From CAVPGP01 sp963704025 (lineage in GTDB: Bacteria > Actinomycetota > Thermoleophilia > Gaiellales > Gaiellaceae), in NCBI GenBank assembly GCA_963704025.1, contig CAVPGP010000001.1, positions 248,001-312,000 on the forward strand: DNA of 64,000 nucleotides, written 5' to 3'. Below are positions 25,738 through 36,275 of this stretch, piece by piece. The notes beneath the pieces were generated by a model. It searched no databases. It had not been told where the DNA came from and saw only the letters and a program-made list of their open reading frames with translations. Within the stretch, counting starts at the first letter, position 1. Each line of letters opens with the position of its first letter. The translations under genes and the position numbers were made by a program.

Positions 25738-26307
25738 CTACCCGAACCCGTACGCGCCCGCAAACCGTGTGGCGAGCAGGCGCACGAGTAGCGCGGCCGG
25801 GAGGCCGACCACGTTCAGGTAGTCGCCCTCGATCCGCTCGACGAGCGACGCGCCGCGACCCTGGATCGCGTAGGCGCCGGCCCGCCCCTGCCACTCATCG
25901 GTGGCCAGGTACCACGCGAGGTCGCGCGGCGTGAGCGCGCGAAAGGTGACGAGAGTCGTCTCCGAATGCACCTCCTCCCAGGCGAAGGTGCGCAGGCAGA
26001 TGCCGGAGATCACCTCGTGCGTCCTTCCCGAGAGGGTCTCCAGCATCCGCTCCGCGTCCGCGTAATCGCACGGCTTCCCGAGCACAGCGCCGTCGCAGCG
26101 CACGATCGTGTCGACACCGATCACGGGACGCTCGTCGCCCGTGTCCACGGAGCGCGCCTTGCCGACCGCGTGCTCGACAGGGTCGTCGCCGGCCTCCTCG
26201 TAGTCCGGGGCGACGAGGTCGAACGGGATCCCGAGCTGGTGGAGGATCGCGCTCCGCTGCGGGGACGTGGAGGCGAGCACGAGCGGCGGCGTAGGAGGAA
26301 CGCTCAC
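25738..26307 (-). CDS. maf: Maf-family nucleotide pyrophosphatase
   Basis: A 189-residue house-cleaning NTP pyrophosphatase that hydrolyses dTTP/UTP or modified nucleotides. Motifs: LVLASTSPQRSAILHQLGIP (N-terminal SxSPxR), VIGVDTIV and GKPCDYADAERMLETLSGRT (KPxD/SGR-H). GTG 26307 is preceded by AAGGGGC; the longer upstream frame overlaps the methyltransferase gene and is rejected. In many bacteria maf sits next to mreB, as here. Confidence 0.95.
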   Translation of the reverse strand: MSVPPTPPLVLASTSPQRSAILHQLGIPFDLVAPDYEEAGDDPVEHAVGKARSVDTGDERPVIGVDTIVRCDGAVLGKPCDYADAERMLETLSGRTHEVISGICLRTFAWEEVHSETTLVTFRALTPRDLAWYLATDEWQGRAGAYAIQGRGASLVERIEGDYLNVVGLPAALLVRLLATRFAGAYGFG

Positions 26308-26317
26308 GCGCGCCCCT

Positions 26318-27073
26318 TCATGCCAGCTTGCGCGCGCGCCAGATCTCCTCGACCGGCCACTTGCGCGACCACTCGGGATCGGCAAGGCCGTGCACGTTGC
26401 GCGTCGCGCCTTCCGGCGCACGCACCTCGATCAGGTCGACGACGTCGAGGCCGTTCGCGCGCAGCAGGCGGATCCACGCGCCGTAGCCGAGGTAGAAGTT
26501 GACCGAGCCGTTCGGCCAGTCGTGGCGGGGCTCGGAGAAGTACGTCCGCTCGAACCGCGTCGTCACCGGCGCGTCGTCGTCGTCCGGGAAGCACAGCACC
26601 TGGATGCGGCCGTTGACGAGGAACACGAGCTCGCCGCCGGGGCGCAGCAGCCGCCCGGCCTCCGGGACCCACCTGTAGGGGTCGGCCCAGATCGAGGCGC
26701 CGTACTCGGAGAGCGCCAGGTCGAAAGACTCGTCCGGCAGCGGCACCGACTCCGCGCTCTCGAGGAGCAGCGGGAACTCGAGCCCGTGCTTCGCCTGCAT
26801 CGCACGCGCCGTGTCCAGCTGTGCGGGCGTGACGTCGACGCCGACGGGGCGCGCGCCGCGGCGGGCGAGCCAGGCGGAGAAGTAGGCCGTGCCGCAGCCG
26901 AGCTCGATCACGTCCTTGCCGTCGACGTCCGGGAGCGCATGGAGCTCCGCCTCGGGCACGCCGTAGACCCCCCAGGTGATCTCCTCCTCCGCCCAGTTGC
27001 GCTCGGCCGAGGTCGCATACTGCGGCGCGAGCGACGTCCAGTATCGGCGGTTCGCGTCGACGTGCCCGCTCAA
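26318..27073 (-). CDS. SAM-dependent methyltransferase (second of a tandem pair)
   Basis: A class I methyltransferase of about 251 residues. Motif I VIELGCGTAYFSAWLARRGA, motif II-like GVDVTPAQLD, and motif III LLRPGGELVFLVNG are clear; FPNYLGYG-type residues FYLGYGAWIRLLRANGLDVV follow. The start is TTG 27073, overlapping the preceding gene as TTGA. It is a clear paralogue of the adjacent gene (both share ELGCG, RLLRPGGELVF-like and GYG-WIRLFRANGL blocks). Substrate unknown. Confidence 0.85.
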   Translation of the reverse strand: MSGHVDANRRYWTSLAPQYATSAERNWAEEEITWGVYGVPEAELHALPDVDGKDVIELGCGTAYFSAWLARRGARPVGVDVTPAQLDTARAMQAKHGLEFPLLLESAESVPLPDESFDLALSEYGASIWADPYRWVPEAGRLLRPGGELVFLVNGRIQVLCFPDDDDAPVTTRFERTYFSEPRHDWPNGSVNFYLGYGAWIRLLRANGLDVVDLIEVRAPEGATRNVHGLADPEWSRKWPVEEIWRARKLA

Positions 27074-27795
27074 CGCTTGCGCACCTTCCAGATCTGCTCC
27101 ATCGGATAGTCGCGGGCCCACTCGCGGTCGTAGTCGTCGCGGTACGTGGACGTCGCGTCCGCGGCTGGGCGGATCTCGACGAGGTCCACGATCTGCAGGC
27201 CGTTCGCGCGGAACAGCCGGATCCAGTCGCCGTAGCCGAGCATGAACGTCACGTTCTCGGCGTCCTCGTGGCGATGCATGCCGAAGTAGGGCGTCAGCAG
27301 CTCGCGCTCCGGCCGCTGCGCCTCGTCGGAGTAGGCGCACCACTCGATCGCGGTGCCGCCGCTGAAGACGAGCTCGCCGCCGGGGCGGAGGACGCGAGCT
27401 GCCTCCGGGATCACAGCGTGGGGATCGGCGAAGGTCGTCGCGCCCCAGTCGCAGACGACGAGGTCGAAGCGCTCGTCCTCGAACGGCAGCTCCTCGGCGC
27501 TTGCCTCGATCGTCGGGAAGCTCACCTGTGCGCGGGCCAGCTGCTCCGCGGCGATGTCGACGCCGATCATCCGTGCGCCGCGGTCGGCGAGCGTCTGCCC
27601 GAACTGACCTGCGCCGCAGCCGAGCTCGAGCACGTCCTTGCCGTCCACGGCGCCGAGGACGCCGAGCTGCGCATCCGGGATCTGCCAGACACCCCAGCGC
27701 GTCTCGCCGCGGTCGATGTGGCCCCGGTGGGACTCCTGGTACTCGGCCGAGTAGCTGTTCCAGAAGGCGCGGTTCCGCTCGGTGTCGCTAGACAC
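27070..27795 (-). CDS. SAM-dependent methyltransferase (first of a tandem pair)
   Basis: A 241-residue class I methyltransferase: N-terminal RNRAFWNSYSAEYQESHRGH, motif I VLELGCGAGQFGQTLADRGA, GVDIAAEQLARAQ, and motif III VLRPGGELVFSGG. GTG 27795 overlaps the ndk stop by eight bases, so it is coupled to ndk. The downstream gene is a diverged duplicate. The CDWGA stretch takes the place of the usual post-III catalytic segment. Substrate unknown; sequence does not point to rRNA, ubiquinone or small molecules specifically. Confidence 0.87.
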   Translation of the reverse strand: MSSDTERNRAFWNSYSAEYQESHRGHIDRGETRWGVWQIPDAQLGVLGAVDGKDVLELGCGAGQFGQTLADRGARMIGVDIAAEQLARAQVSFPTIEASAEELPFEDERFDLVVCDWGATTFADPHAVIPEAARVLRPGGELVFSGGTAIEWCAYSDEAQRPERELLTPYFGMHRHEDAENVTFMLGYGDWIRLFRANGLQIVDLVEIRPAADATSTYRDDYDREWARDYPMEQIWKVRKR

Positions 27796-28201
27796 CGTCG
27801 GGAAACCAGAGACCGATCTCGCGCTCGGCCGACTCGGGCGAGTCGGAGCCGTGCACGAGGTTGTTCGGCATCGCGAGCGCGAACGAGCCGCGGAGCGAGC
27901 CGGGATCGGCGTCGGCCGGGTTCGTCGCGCCGATCGTCCTTCGTGCGGTCGCGATCGCGCCCTCGCCCTCGACCACGAACGCGAGCGTCGGGCCCGAGGT
28001 GATGAACTCGACGAGCTCGCCGAAGAACGGCTTCTCCGCGTGCTCGGCGTAGTGCTCCTCGCCGAGCGCCCGCGAGGCCGTGACGAGATGCGCCGCGAGG
28101 AGCGTGAACCCGCGGCGCTCGAAGCGCGCGAGGATCTCGCCCGAGAGCCCGCGCTCGACCGCGTCGGGCTTGGCGAGGATCAGGGTCCGCTCGACGGACA
28201 T
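27788..28201 (-). CDS. ndk: Nucleoside-diphosphate kinase
   Basis: A 137-residue enzyme that balances NTP pools by phosphotransfer through a His intermediate. The start MSVERTLILAKPDAVERGL, the RTIGATNP block, and the active-site NLVHGSDS (His 117) are canonical; length is normal. It leads the two methyltransferase genes with overlapping reading frames. Confidence 0.98.
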   Translation of the reverse strand: MSVERTLILAKPDAVERGLSGEILARFERRGFTLLAAHLVTASRALGEEHYAEHAEKPFFGELVEFITSGPTLAFVVEGEGAIATARRTIGATNPADADPGSLRGSFALAMPNNLVHGSDSPESAEREIGLWFPDGV

Positions 28202-28232
28202 GTCCGGCCGCGAGACTAGCGGAACCGGTTGC

Positions 28233-28766
28233 TTACGACTCGGCGGTTCGTCGCCGCGTGCGCCGCGTCGGCAGCTCGACCGGCTCCGGATTCTCGATCG
28301 GCGTCTCGCAGTAGGGGCACACCTGCCAGAGCGCCTCGAGTGGCTGCTTGCAGTTGACGCAGGCCTGGCGGAGTTTCGTCGTGCAGACCGGACAGACGAG
28401 GAACGACGAGTCGACCTCGGCGCGGCAGACGGGACAGTGGAGGTCGCGGCCGCCGAGGCGCTTCTCGATCGCCTTGATCTCCAGCTCGCGCTCGCGGACG
28501 TCCTCCAGGTACTCCGGCGGCCGGAAGAGCATGTAGATGAACGCGCCGACGAACGGCGGCACGAGGCCCAGCACGGTGCTCATGTAGACGAGCCAGGGGT
28601 CCTCGATCCGCCGCTTCGCGTCCTTGTAGACCCAGAAGGCGATCGCCAGCCAGAAGACGACCACGAAGAAGATCGTCAGGTTCCGGATCACGAGCCACGT
28701 CCCGGAGTCGAAGAACTCGGAGAGGCCGCTGCCAGTGGCCGCCAGAGGGACCGTTGCGATCGTCAC
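28233..28766 (-). CDS. Zinc-ribbon membrane protein
   Basis: A 177-residue protein with two membrane helices (LVIRNLTIFFVVVFWLAIAF and VYMSTVLGLVPPFVGAFIYM) followed by a cytoplasmic double zinc ribbon: CPVCRAEVD, then CPVCTTKLRQACVNC and CPYCETP, eight Cys in CxxC pairs. GTG 28766 overlaps the upstream small membrane gene (GTGA). Such zinc-ribbon membrane proteins are common in actinobacteria near folC; their role is not known. Confidence 0.8.
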   Translation of the reverse strand: MTIATVPLAATGSGLSEFFDSGTWLVIRNLTIFFVVVFWLAIAFWVYKDAKRRIEDPWLVYMSTVLGLVPPFVGAFIYMLFRPPEYLEDVRERELEIKAIEKRLGGRDLHCPVCRAEVDSSFLVCPVCTTKLRQACVNCKQPLEALWQVCPYCETPIENPEPVELPTRRTRRRTAES

Positions 28767-28894
28767 AGCAGAATCTTGCCCAAGATGTACCCCGCCGCGA
28801 ACGCGAGCAGGACGAAGGCTGCCAGGAGGAAGATCGCGAACGCGAAGACCGAGATCCGTTCGCGGACTCGAGACCTGCTCCGTGGTCTACTCAT
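28763..28894 (-). CDS. 43-residue single-pass membrane protein
   Basis: From ATG 28894 the sequence MSRPRSRSRVRERISVFAFA continues with a hydrophobic helix (IFLLAAFVLLAFAAGYILG) and KILL. A basic cytoplasmic N-terminus and one helix are clear. It overlaps the folC stop by eight bases and the zinc-ribbon gene by four, so all three are coupled. It is too short to classify. Confidence 0.65.
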   Translation of the reverse strand: MSRPRSRSRVRERISVFAFAIFLLAAFVLLAFAAGYILGKILL

Positions 28895-29987
28895 CGCGGG
28901 CGAGATCGGCAAGGAGGTAGAGGCTGCCGGTGACGAGAACGGCTCCGTCGGGTCCGGCGAGCCGGCGGGCGCGGTCAAGAGCCATCCGAGGATCGGCGTC
29001 GTGCTCGACATGGTGGAAGTACGGTTCGGCACGCGAGGCCAGTTCCATTTCCGGCAGGGCACGCGAATTCGTCGAGGACGTCGCGATGAGCGTCGTGCCC
29101 ACCGCGGTCAGCGCGCGCAGCATCGCGTCGACATTCTTGTCGGCGAGAATGGACGCCACGATCACGTAGTCGCTCCGCGTCGGCAGGCGGCCGAGCAGAT
29201 AGCCGACTCCGGCGATGTTGTGGGCACCGTCCCAGAGCTCCAGCGGGTGGTCTCCGCGTCGCTCGAGCCGGCCCGGCACCTGGAGCTCCTCCGCGGCACG
29301 CGAGTCGACCGGCCGGCCCAGGAGCTCGGCCGCCGCGTGCACGGCGAGCCCGAGGTTGGACTGCGAGCCGAGGATCACCTTGCCGGCGCCGAGCTCGCGG
29401 GCGAGCTCCTGCCATTCCGGCTCGCCGAGCACCACCGACGAGCCCGGCTGGATCACCGCCAGCTTCTCTCGGGCGATCTCCTCGCGCGTCTCGCCGAGCA
29501 CCTCGGTGTGGTCCCGGGCGACGTTCGTCAGCACCTGCACCGGCGAGCGGAGAACGTTCGTAGCGTCGAGACGCCCGCCGAGGCCGGCCTCGACGACAGC
29601 AGCGTCCACGCCCTGGGCGGCGAACTCGGCCAGCGCTGCCGCGGTGAGAGACTCGAACTGCGTCGCATCGAGGCGCTCCGCTTCCGGACGGATCCTGGCC
29701 GCAGCCCGTTCGAAGTCCGCGTGCTTGCCGTCGACCTGGATCCGCTCGCTCCAGCCGGTCACGTGCGGGGAGATCGTGGCCCCGACCTTCAGCCCTTCGG
29801 CGTGGAGAAGCGCAGCGGTCATGAGCGTCGTCGAGGTCTTCCCGTTCGTGCCGACGACGTGGACGGACGGATACGCGAGCTGCGGATCGCCGATCGCCGC
29901 GAGCAAGGCCCGCATCCGCTCGAGGCCGAAGCCGTCCTCGGGCCAGGGGCTCAGGCCCGCGATCCACAGGGTGGCCGAATCAGCCAT
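28887..29987 (-). CDS. folC: Folylpolyglutamate / dihydrofolate synthase
   Basis: A 366-residue Mur-ligase-fold enzyme that adds glutamate to folates. P-loop VVGTNGKTSTTLMTAALLHA, then ATISPHVTGWSERIQVDGKH, the E-x-G-L-G-G-R-L-D-A-T-N motif and the DGAHN motif are present. ATG 29987 with GGGGCC upstream is preferred over an extended N-terminus that would add 34 poor residues. It is slightly short for FolC (about 420), the C-terminal domain being compact. Follows valS as in many genomes. Confidence 0.95.
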   Translation of the reverse strand: MADSATLWIAGLSPWPEDGFGLERMRALLAAIGDPQLAYPSVHVVGTNGKTSTTLMTAALLHAEGLKVGATISPHVTGWSERIQVDGKHADFERAAARIRPEAERLDATQFESLTAAALAEFAAQGVDAAVVEAGLGGRLDATNVLRSPVQVLTNVARDHTEVLGETREEIAREKLAVIQPGSSVVLGEPEWQELARELGAGKVILGSQSNLGLAVHAAAELLGRPVDSRAAEELQVPGRLERRGDHPLELWDGAHNIAGVGYLLGRLPTRSDYVIVASILADKNVDAMLRALTAVGTTLIATSSTNSRALPEMELASRAEPYFHHVEHDADPRMALDRARRLAGPDGAVLVTGSLYLLADLARDE

Positions 29988-30001
29988 GCCGGCCCCATGA
30001 T

Positions 30002-30023
30002 GGTGCTGGTGTACCCCAGCACC
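30002..30023. other. Hairpin between valS and folC
   Basis: GGTGCTGG (30002-30009) and CCAGCACC (30016-30023) form a perfect 8-bp stem with a six-base loop in the 122-base gap between valS and folC. No T-run follows, so termination is unproven; it may shape the folC leader. Confidence 0.4.
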
Positions 30024-30109
30024 GATGGCGGTGTGCACCTCCATCACCCGGCGAAAGGACACGTCCTCCGTACCAACTCCGGCGCGCAATGCGAACGAAA
30101 GCCGCCGGA

Positions 30110-32509
30110 TCAGTCCGAGATGGCATCGAGCTCGCGACGGTAGCGCGCGAGCTTCGCCCGCTCCGCCTCCACCACCTCGGCCGGCGCATTGGCGGTGAAT
30201 CGCTCGTTCGCAAGCATGCCCTCGGCGCGGGCGATCTCCCGCCGCAGCCGCTCGCGCTCGGCCTCGGCGTTGCCGTTCGCCTTCTGGCGCTCGGGCTTGA
30301 CGACTGCGTCGAAGATCCGAGCCTCGTCGCCTTCGAGCTTCGCCGGGAGCACACCCGAGCGGCGGAACGTCGTCGCCGCCGACTGGACGGCGTCGAGCGC
30401 GCCCGCGTCGGACTCGTCACCCGGGGCGGGCCACGCCGCCGCGATCAGCCGGGTCTCGCGCGCCGGCAGGTTCGACCAGATCTCCTCGGTCACGTGTGGC
30501 ATCACCGGATGGAGGAGCTTGAGCAACCGGTCGAGCGCAGCCAGCGCGGTCGCCTGCGCGTCCGACTCTCCGAGGCGCGGCTTGATCGCCTCGAGGTACC
30601 AGTCGCAGAAGTCGTCGAACGTGAGCCGATAGAGCTCTTGCACGGTGTGCGCGAAGTCGAACTCTCCGAGGTTCGCCTCGATCGCACGCTGCGCCTGCGA
30701 GATGCGCGCGAGGATCCACCGCTCCTCGAGCGAGGTCGGCCACTCCGCCGACTCCGACGGCTCGGCCAGCAGGATGAGACGCGCCGCGTTCCAGAGCTTG
30801 TTCGCCAGCTTCGCGCCCTCCTCGATGGCGCCGTACGAGAAGCGCACGTCCTGTGTCGAGGAGATTTTCAGCAGCCCGTAGCGCGTCGCGTCCGCGCCGT
30901 ACCGGGCGATCACGTCCAGCGGGTCGATTCCGGTGCCGAGCGACTTCGACATCCGCCGCCCGTCGGTCGCGAGCACCGTCGAATGGATGACCACGTCTGT
31001 GAAAGGGACCTCGCCTAGCTGCTCCAGCCCCGAGAAGATCATCCGGTTCTCCCAGAGGCGGATGATCTCGCGGGCGGTCGTCTGCAGGTCGCCCGGATAG
31101 AAGTACTTCAGGTCCTCCGTCTCCTGCGGCCAGCCGAGCGTCGCGAACGGCCAGAGCGCCGACGAGAACCAGGTATCGAGCACGTCGGTCTCGCGCGTCA
31201 GCTCTGTCTTGCCGCACTCGCCGCACGCCTCCGGCTCGTCGAGCGCGCAGGTCACGTGCCCGTCGGGGCAGTACCAGATCGGGATCTGATGACCCCACCA
31301 GAGCTGACGCGAGATGCACCAGTCGGGCGCCTGCTCGAGCGAGTCGATCGCGAAGCGGTGCTGCGACTCCGGGTGATAGACGACCTCGCGTCGGCGCAGC
31401 GCGTCGACCGCCGGCCGCTTCAGCTCGTCCATCCTGCACCACCACTGGAGCGAGATCCGCGGCTCGATGCGCGTCTCGCAACGCTCGCAGAGCGCCACCG
31501 AGTGACGGTAGTGCTCGCGCTTCTCGAGCAACCCCCGCGCCTTTGCCCAGTCGAGGATCTTCTGTCCTGCCTCCTTCTGCGTCAGACCCTCCAGCCCCTC
31601 GGCGGTCACGAGCCCGTCGGGGCCGATGCACGAGGGCTCCGGCAGCCCGTGGTCGCGGCCGATCTCGAAGTCGGCCGGGTCGTGGGCAGGCGTGATTTTC
31701 AGTGCGCCCGTACCGAACTCACGCTCGACACGCTCGTCGGCGATCACCGGCACGCGGTTCTCGGTCCAGGGCACGATCACCTCGCGTCCGATCAGATGCT
31801 TGTAGCGCTCGTCGTCCGGATGGACGGCGACCGCAACGTCGGCCGGGATCGTCGCCGGCCGCACCGTCGCGATTGCGATGTACCCGTTTCCGTCGGCCAG
31901 TGGATACCGGATCGTCGAGAGCGTGTCGTCCACGTCCTCGTGGATCAGCTCGAGGTCAGAGAGCGACGTCTCGTGGTAGGGGCACCAGTTGATGATGCGG
32001 TTCGCGCGGTAGATCCACCCCTTCTCGTAGAGGTGGACGAAGCACGTCATCACCGCGCGCACGTACCCCGGGTCCATGGTGAAGCGCTCCCGCCGGTAAT
32101 CGAGTGAGGCACCCATGCGGCGGAACTGGAACATGATCTTGCCGCCGTACTCCCGCAACCAGGCCCACACGCGCTCTTCGAAGGCCTCACGGCCGAGCTC
32201 CTGCCGTGAGGTCCCCTCGGCGAGGAGCGCCTTCTCGACCGCGTTCTGCGTCGAGATGCCTGCATGGTCGTAGCCGGGCTGGAAGAGCGTGTTGAAGCCC
32301 TGCATCCGCTTCATCCGGATGATCAGGTCGCCCATGGCGAGCTGGAGGGCGTGGCCCATGTGCAGCTCGCCCGTCACATTGGGGGGCGGGTGCGCGTCGG
32401 CGTACGGCTCGCGCGCCGGGTCCGGGTCGGCGTTGTAGAGCCCCTCCGACTCCCATGTCTGCTGCCAGCGCTCCTCGACGCCCTGTGGGCTGTAACGGGA
32501 CTCCAACAT
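30110..32509 (-). CDS. valS: Valyl-tRNA synthetase
   Basis: A 799-residue class Ia enzyme. Signature HIGH variant PPPNVTGELHMGHAL at the N-terminus, zinc-binding-like CERCETR and CGECGK pairs in the insertion, DTWFSSALWPF (active-site region), KMSKS variant GRRMSKSLGTG, anticodon-binding domain, and a C-terminal coiled-coil arm (EAERERLRREIARAEGMLAN). Shorter than E. coli ValS (951) because of a compact editing domain. Start ATG 32509. Confidence 0.98.
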   Translation of the reverse strand: MLESRYSPQGVEERWQQTWESEGLYNADPDPAREPYADAHPPPNVTGELHMGHALQLAMGDLIIRMKRMQGFNTLFQPGYDHAGISTQNAVEKALLAEGTSRQELGREAFEERVWAWLREYGGKIMFQFRRMGASLDYRRERFTMDPGYVRAVMTCFVHLYEKGWIYRANRIINWCPYHETSLSDLELIHEDVDDTLSTIRYPLADGNGYIAIATVRPATIPADVAVAVHPDDERYKHLIGREVIVPWTENRVPVIADERVEREFGTGALKITPAHDPADFEIGRDHGLPEPSCIGPDGLVTAEGLEGLTQKEAGQKILDWAKARGLLEKREHYRHSVALCERCETRIEPRISLQWWCRMDELKRPAVDALRRREVVYHPESQHRFAIDSLEQAPDWCISRQLWWGHQIPIWYCPDGHVTCALDEPEACGECGKTELTRETDVLDTWFSSALWPFATLGWPQETEDLKYFYPGDLQTTAREIIRLWENRMIFSGLEQLGEVPFTDVVIHSTVLATDGRRMSKSLGTGIDPLDVIARYGADATRYGLLKISSTQDVRFSYGAIEEGAKLANKLWNAARLILLAEPSESAEWPTSLEERWILARISQAQRAIEANLGEFDFAHTVQELYRLTFDDFCDWYLEAIKPRLGESDAQATALAALDRLLKLLHPVMPHVTEEIWSNLPARETRLIAAAWPAPGDESDAGALDAVQSAATTFRRSGVLPAKLEGDEARIFDAVVKPERQKANGNAEAERERLRREIARAEGMLANERFTANAPAEVVEAERAKLARYRRELDAISD

Positions 32510-32557
32510 CAGGGCGCGATCCTAGCCTCCGCCTCGCGGCGGGAATCGAATGGCCAG

Positions 32558-32585
32558 TGGGGGCTAGTCAGCGACTATGCCCCCA
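32558..32585. terminator. Hairpin downstream of the aceA-aceB-gntR operon
   Basis: TGGGGGC (32558-32564) pairs with GCCCCCA (32579-32585), extended inward by TAGTC/GACTA with a one-base bulge, giving a 12-bp stem. It lies between the gntR stop and the valS start. There is no T-run, so it may be a factor-assisted or leader hairpin. Confidence 0.45.
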
Positions 32586-32663
32586 TCTTGCCAGACGTCA
32601 CGGGCTCGGGCGAGTCCGGTCGCAGGCCGTCGAGCGGATCCGCATCGGCGCCCCTTCGTCGCT

Positions 32664-33393
32664 CTAGCGGCTCGAGCGCACGGCGTGCCAGTCGCGTGGC
32701 GCTTGTCCCACGTGCTGGAGGATGCTGTCGAGCAGCTCGAACGAGTGCATCACGTGCTCGTGCGCCATGGCCTTCGCGCCCTCGGCGCTCCGTGCCTGCG
32801 AGCGCCTGCCGGATCGCGCGGTGCTCCTGCACGTTCCGCTCGTAGAGCCCGTCGAGCGTCTCGTCCGTCGGCGCCCACACCGCAGGGCCGGAGAAGGTGC
32901 GCCGCGCAGACTTCGCCATCTGCTCGACGAGCGGCGCGTCGGCAGCGCGGTAGATCACGTCGTGGAACGCGTGGTTGGCCCGCATCCACTGCGAGCTCAC
33001 CTCGCGGCGGTGCCCGCCCGGGTCGCGGCTGCGCATCTCCTGGGCGAGGCCGGCGAACCGGTTCTCCGCCTCCTCGAGCTCGGCCAGCTGGCCGTCGGTG
33101 ATCTTCGAGGCGGCCAGCTCGGTGGCCAGGCTCTCGAGCTCCGCGCGGACGAGGAACGCCTCGTAGAGATCCTCGCGCGAGAGGGTTCGCACGCGGACGC
33201 CGCGGTTGGGCACGAAGGACACGAGCCCGAGCGCCGCCAGCCGGCGCAGCGCTTCGCGGATCGGCGTCCGCGAGACGTTGAACTGCTCGGAGAGGTGCTC
33301 CTGCCGGAGCACCGTCTCCGGGCGCCAGCTCGCCGGAGACGATCGCCTCCTCGATGGCGAGCGCGATGTCGTCTGCCTTCGTGCTCTCGAGCG

Positions 33394-33397
<4 letters not shown>
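32664..33397 (-). CDS. GntR-family (FCD) regulator linked to the glyoxylate operon (two frameshifts)
   Basis: A FadR/VanR-type regulator: N-terminal winged helix (MTLESTKADDIALAIEEAIV, LSEQFNVSRTPIREALRRL) and C-terminal FCD effector domain (RAELESLATELAASKITDGQ, RANHAFHDVIYRAADAPLV). The frame breaks at about 33323 and 32794; removing one base at each gives a continuous protein ending in FELLDSILQHVGQAPRDW before TAG 32664. GTG 33397 overlaps the aceB stop. It probably controls aceA-aceB through the two GGATCC sites in the aceA promoter. Confidence 0.8.
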
Positions 33398-34878
<1,481 letters not shown>

Positions 34879-34882
<4 letters not shown>

Positions 34883-36180
34883 GCAACCGCCTCTTCGAAC
34901 TGCTCTTCCTCGGTCGAGCCCTTCAGCGCCAGTGTCGACGCCTCGCCGCCGGAGACCGCCTGCAGCACCTGGTCGAAGTAGCCCGCGCCGACCTCCCGCT
35001 GGTGGCGGGTTGCCGTGTAGCCATCGGCCTCGAGCGCGAACTCGCGCTCCTGCAGCTCGACGTACGACGTCATGCCGTGCTCACGGTACCCCGATGCGAG
35101 CTCGAACATCGCGGCGTTCAGCGAGTGGAAGCCCGCCAGGGTGATGAACTGGAAGCGGTACCCCAGGTCGCCGAGCTCCTCCTGGAAGCGCCCGATCTGC
35201 GCGTCGTCCAGGTGCTTGCGCCAGTTGAACGAGGGCGAGCAGTTGTACGCGAGCAGCTTGCCCGGGAACCGCTCGTGGAGCCGCTGCGCGAACTCCCGCG
35301 CCTCGCCGAGGTCCGGCGTCGAGGTCTCGAACCAGATCACGTCGGCGTACGGCGCGTAGGCCAGCGCGCGGGCGATCGCCGCCTCGAGCCCGTCCGTGAC
35401 GCGGAAGAAGCCCTCGGCCGTGCGCTCGCCGGTGCAGAAGCCGCGGTCGTTCTCGTCGACGTCGCTCGTGAGCAGCGTGGCGGAGAGCGCATCCGTCCGG
35501 GCGACGAGCACCGTCGGCACGTCGAGCACGTCCGAGGCGAGCCGTGCCGCCGTCAGCGTCCGGACGAACTGGCCCGTCGGGACGAGCACCTTGCCGCCGA
35601 GGTGGCCGCACTTCTTCTCGGCCGCGAGCTGGTCCTCGTAGTGCACGCCGGCTGCACCGGCCTCGATCATCCCCTTCATCAGCTCGAAGGCGTTGAGCGC
35701 GCCGCCGAAGCCGGCTTCGGCGTCGGCCACGATCGGAGCGAGCCAGTGCGTGCCGTTCCGACCCTCCGACCAGTCGATCTGGTCGGCGCGCAGGAGCGCG
35801 TTGTTCAGGCGACGGACGACCTGCGGCACGGAGTTCGCCGGGTAGAGGCTCTGGTCGGGGTACGTCGCGCCGGCGAGGTTCGCGTCCGCAGCGACCTGCC
35901 AGCCGGACAGGTAGATCGCCTGGAGCCCGGCCTTGACCATCTGCACCGCTTGACCGCCGGTCAGGGCGCCGAGCGCAGCGACGTGGTGCTCGTCCCGGAG
36001 GAGGCCCCAGAGCCGCTCGGCACCGAGCCGGGCCAGGGTGCACTCCGGGACGACCGAGCCGCGCAGCCGCACGACGTCCCCGGATGTGTACGGGCGCTCG
36101 ATGCCCTGCCATCGGTCTTCGGACTGCCAGCGCGCTTCGAGCGCCGCAGCCTCATTCTGGATCCGAAGTGTGGGGTTCAT
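34879..36180 (-). CDS. aceA: Isocitrate lyase
   Basis: Cleaves isocitrate to succinate and glyoxylate. A 433-residue protein with the signature KKCGHLGGKVLVP (catalytic Cys in KKCGH), SLYPANSVPQVVRRLNNALL, IVADAEAGFGG and NCSPSFNWRKHLDD. Strong Shine-Dalgarno AAGGAG lies seven bases before ATG 36180. First gene of aceA-aceB-gntR, allowing growth on C2 compounds or fatty acids. The promoter carries two GGATCC operator-like sites. No frameshift inside this gene despite its frameshifted neighbours. Confidence 0.98.
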
Positions 36181-36210
36181 AGCCGCTCCTTGGCGAAAGT
36201 GGGTGTTTTC

Positions 36211-36268
36211 GGATCCTAGATGCCCGAAGCGGCCGGGTCAATGGCCCAATGTGCAGTTTTTGGGATCC
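36211..36268 (-). promoter_or_regulatory. aceA promoter with two GGATCC operator-like sites
   Basis: Minus-strand TTGACC (36236-36241) and TAGGAT (36213-36218) are 17 bases apart. GGATCC at 36211-36216 overlaps the -10 (context TAGGATCCGAAAA), and a second GGATCC at 36263-36268 (context TTGGATCCCAAAA) lies upstream of the -35. Site centres are exactly 52 bp apart, about five helical turns. Confidence 0.65.
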
Positions 36269-36275
36269 AAGCCTT

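Noticed and set aside
29988..30109. T-box or other leader controlling valS
   Set aside because: The gap lies downstream of valS, not upstream, and shows only a simple hairpin; the region before valS (32510-32663) lacks T-box features.
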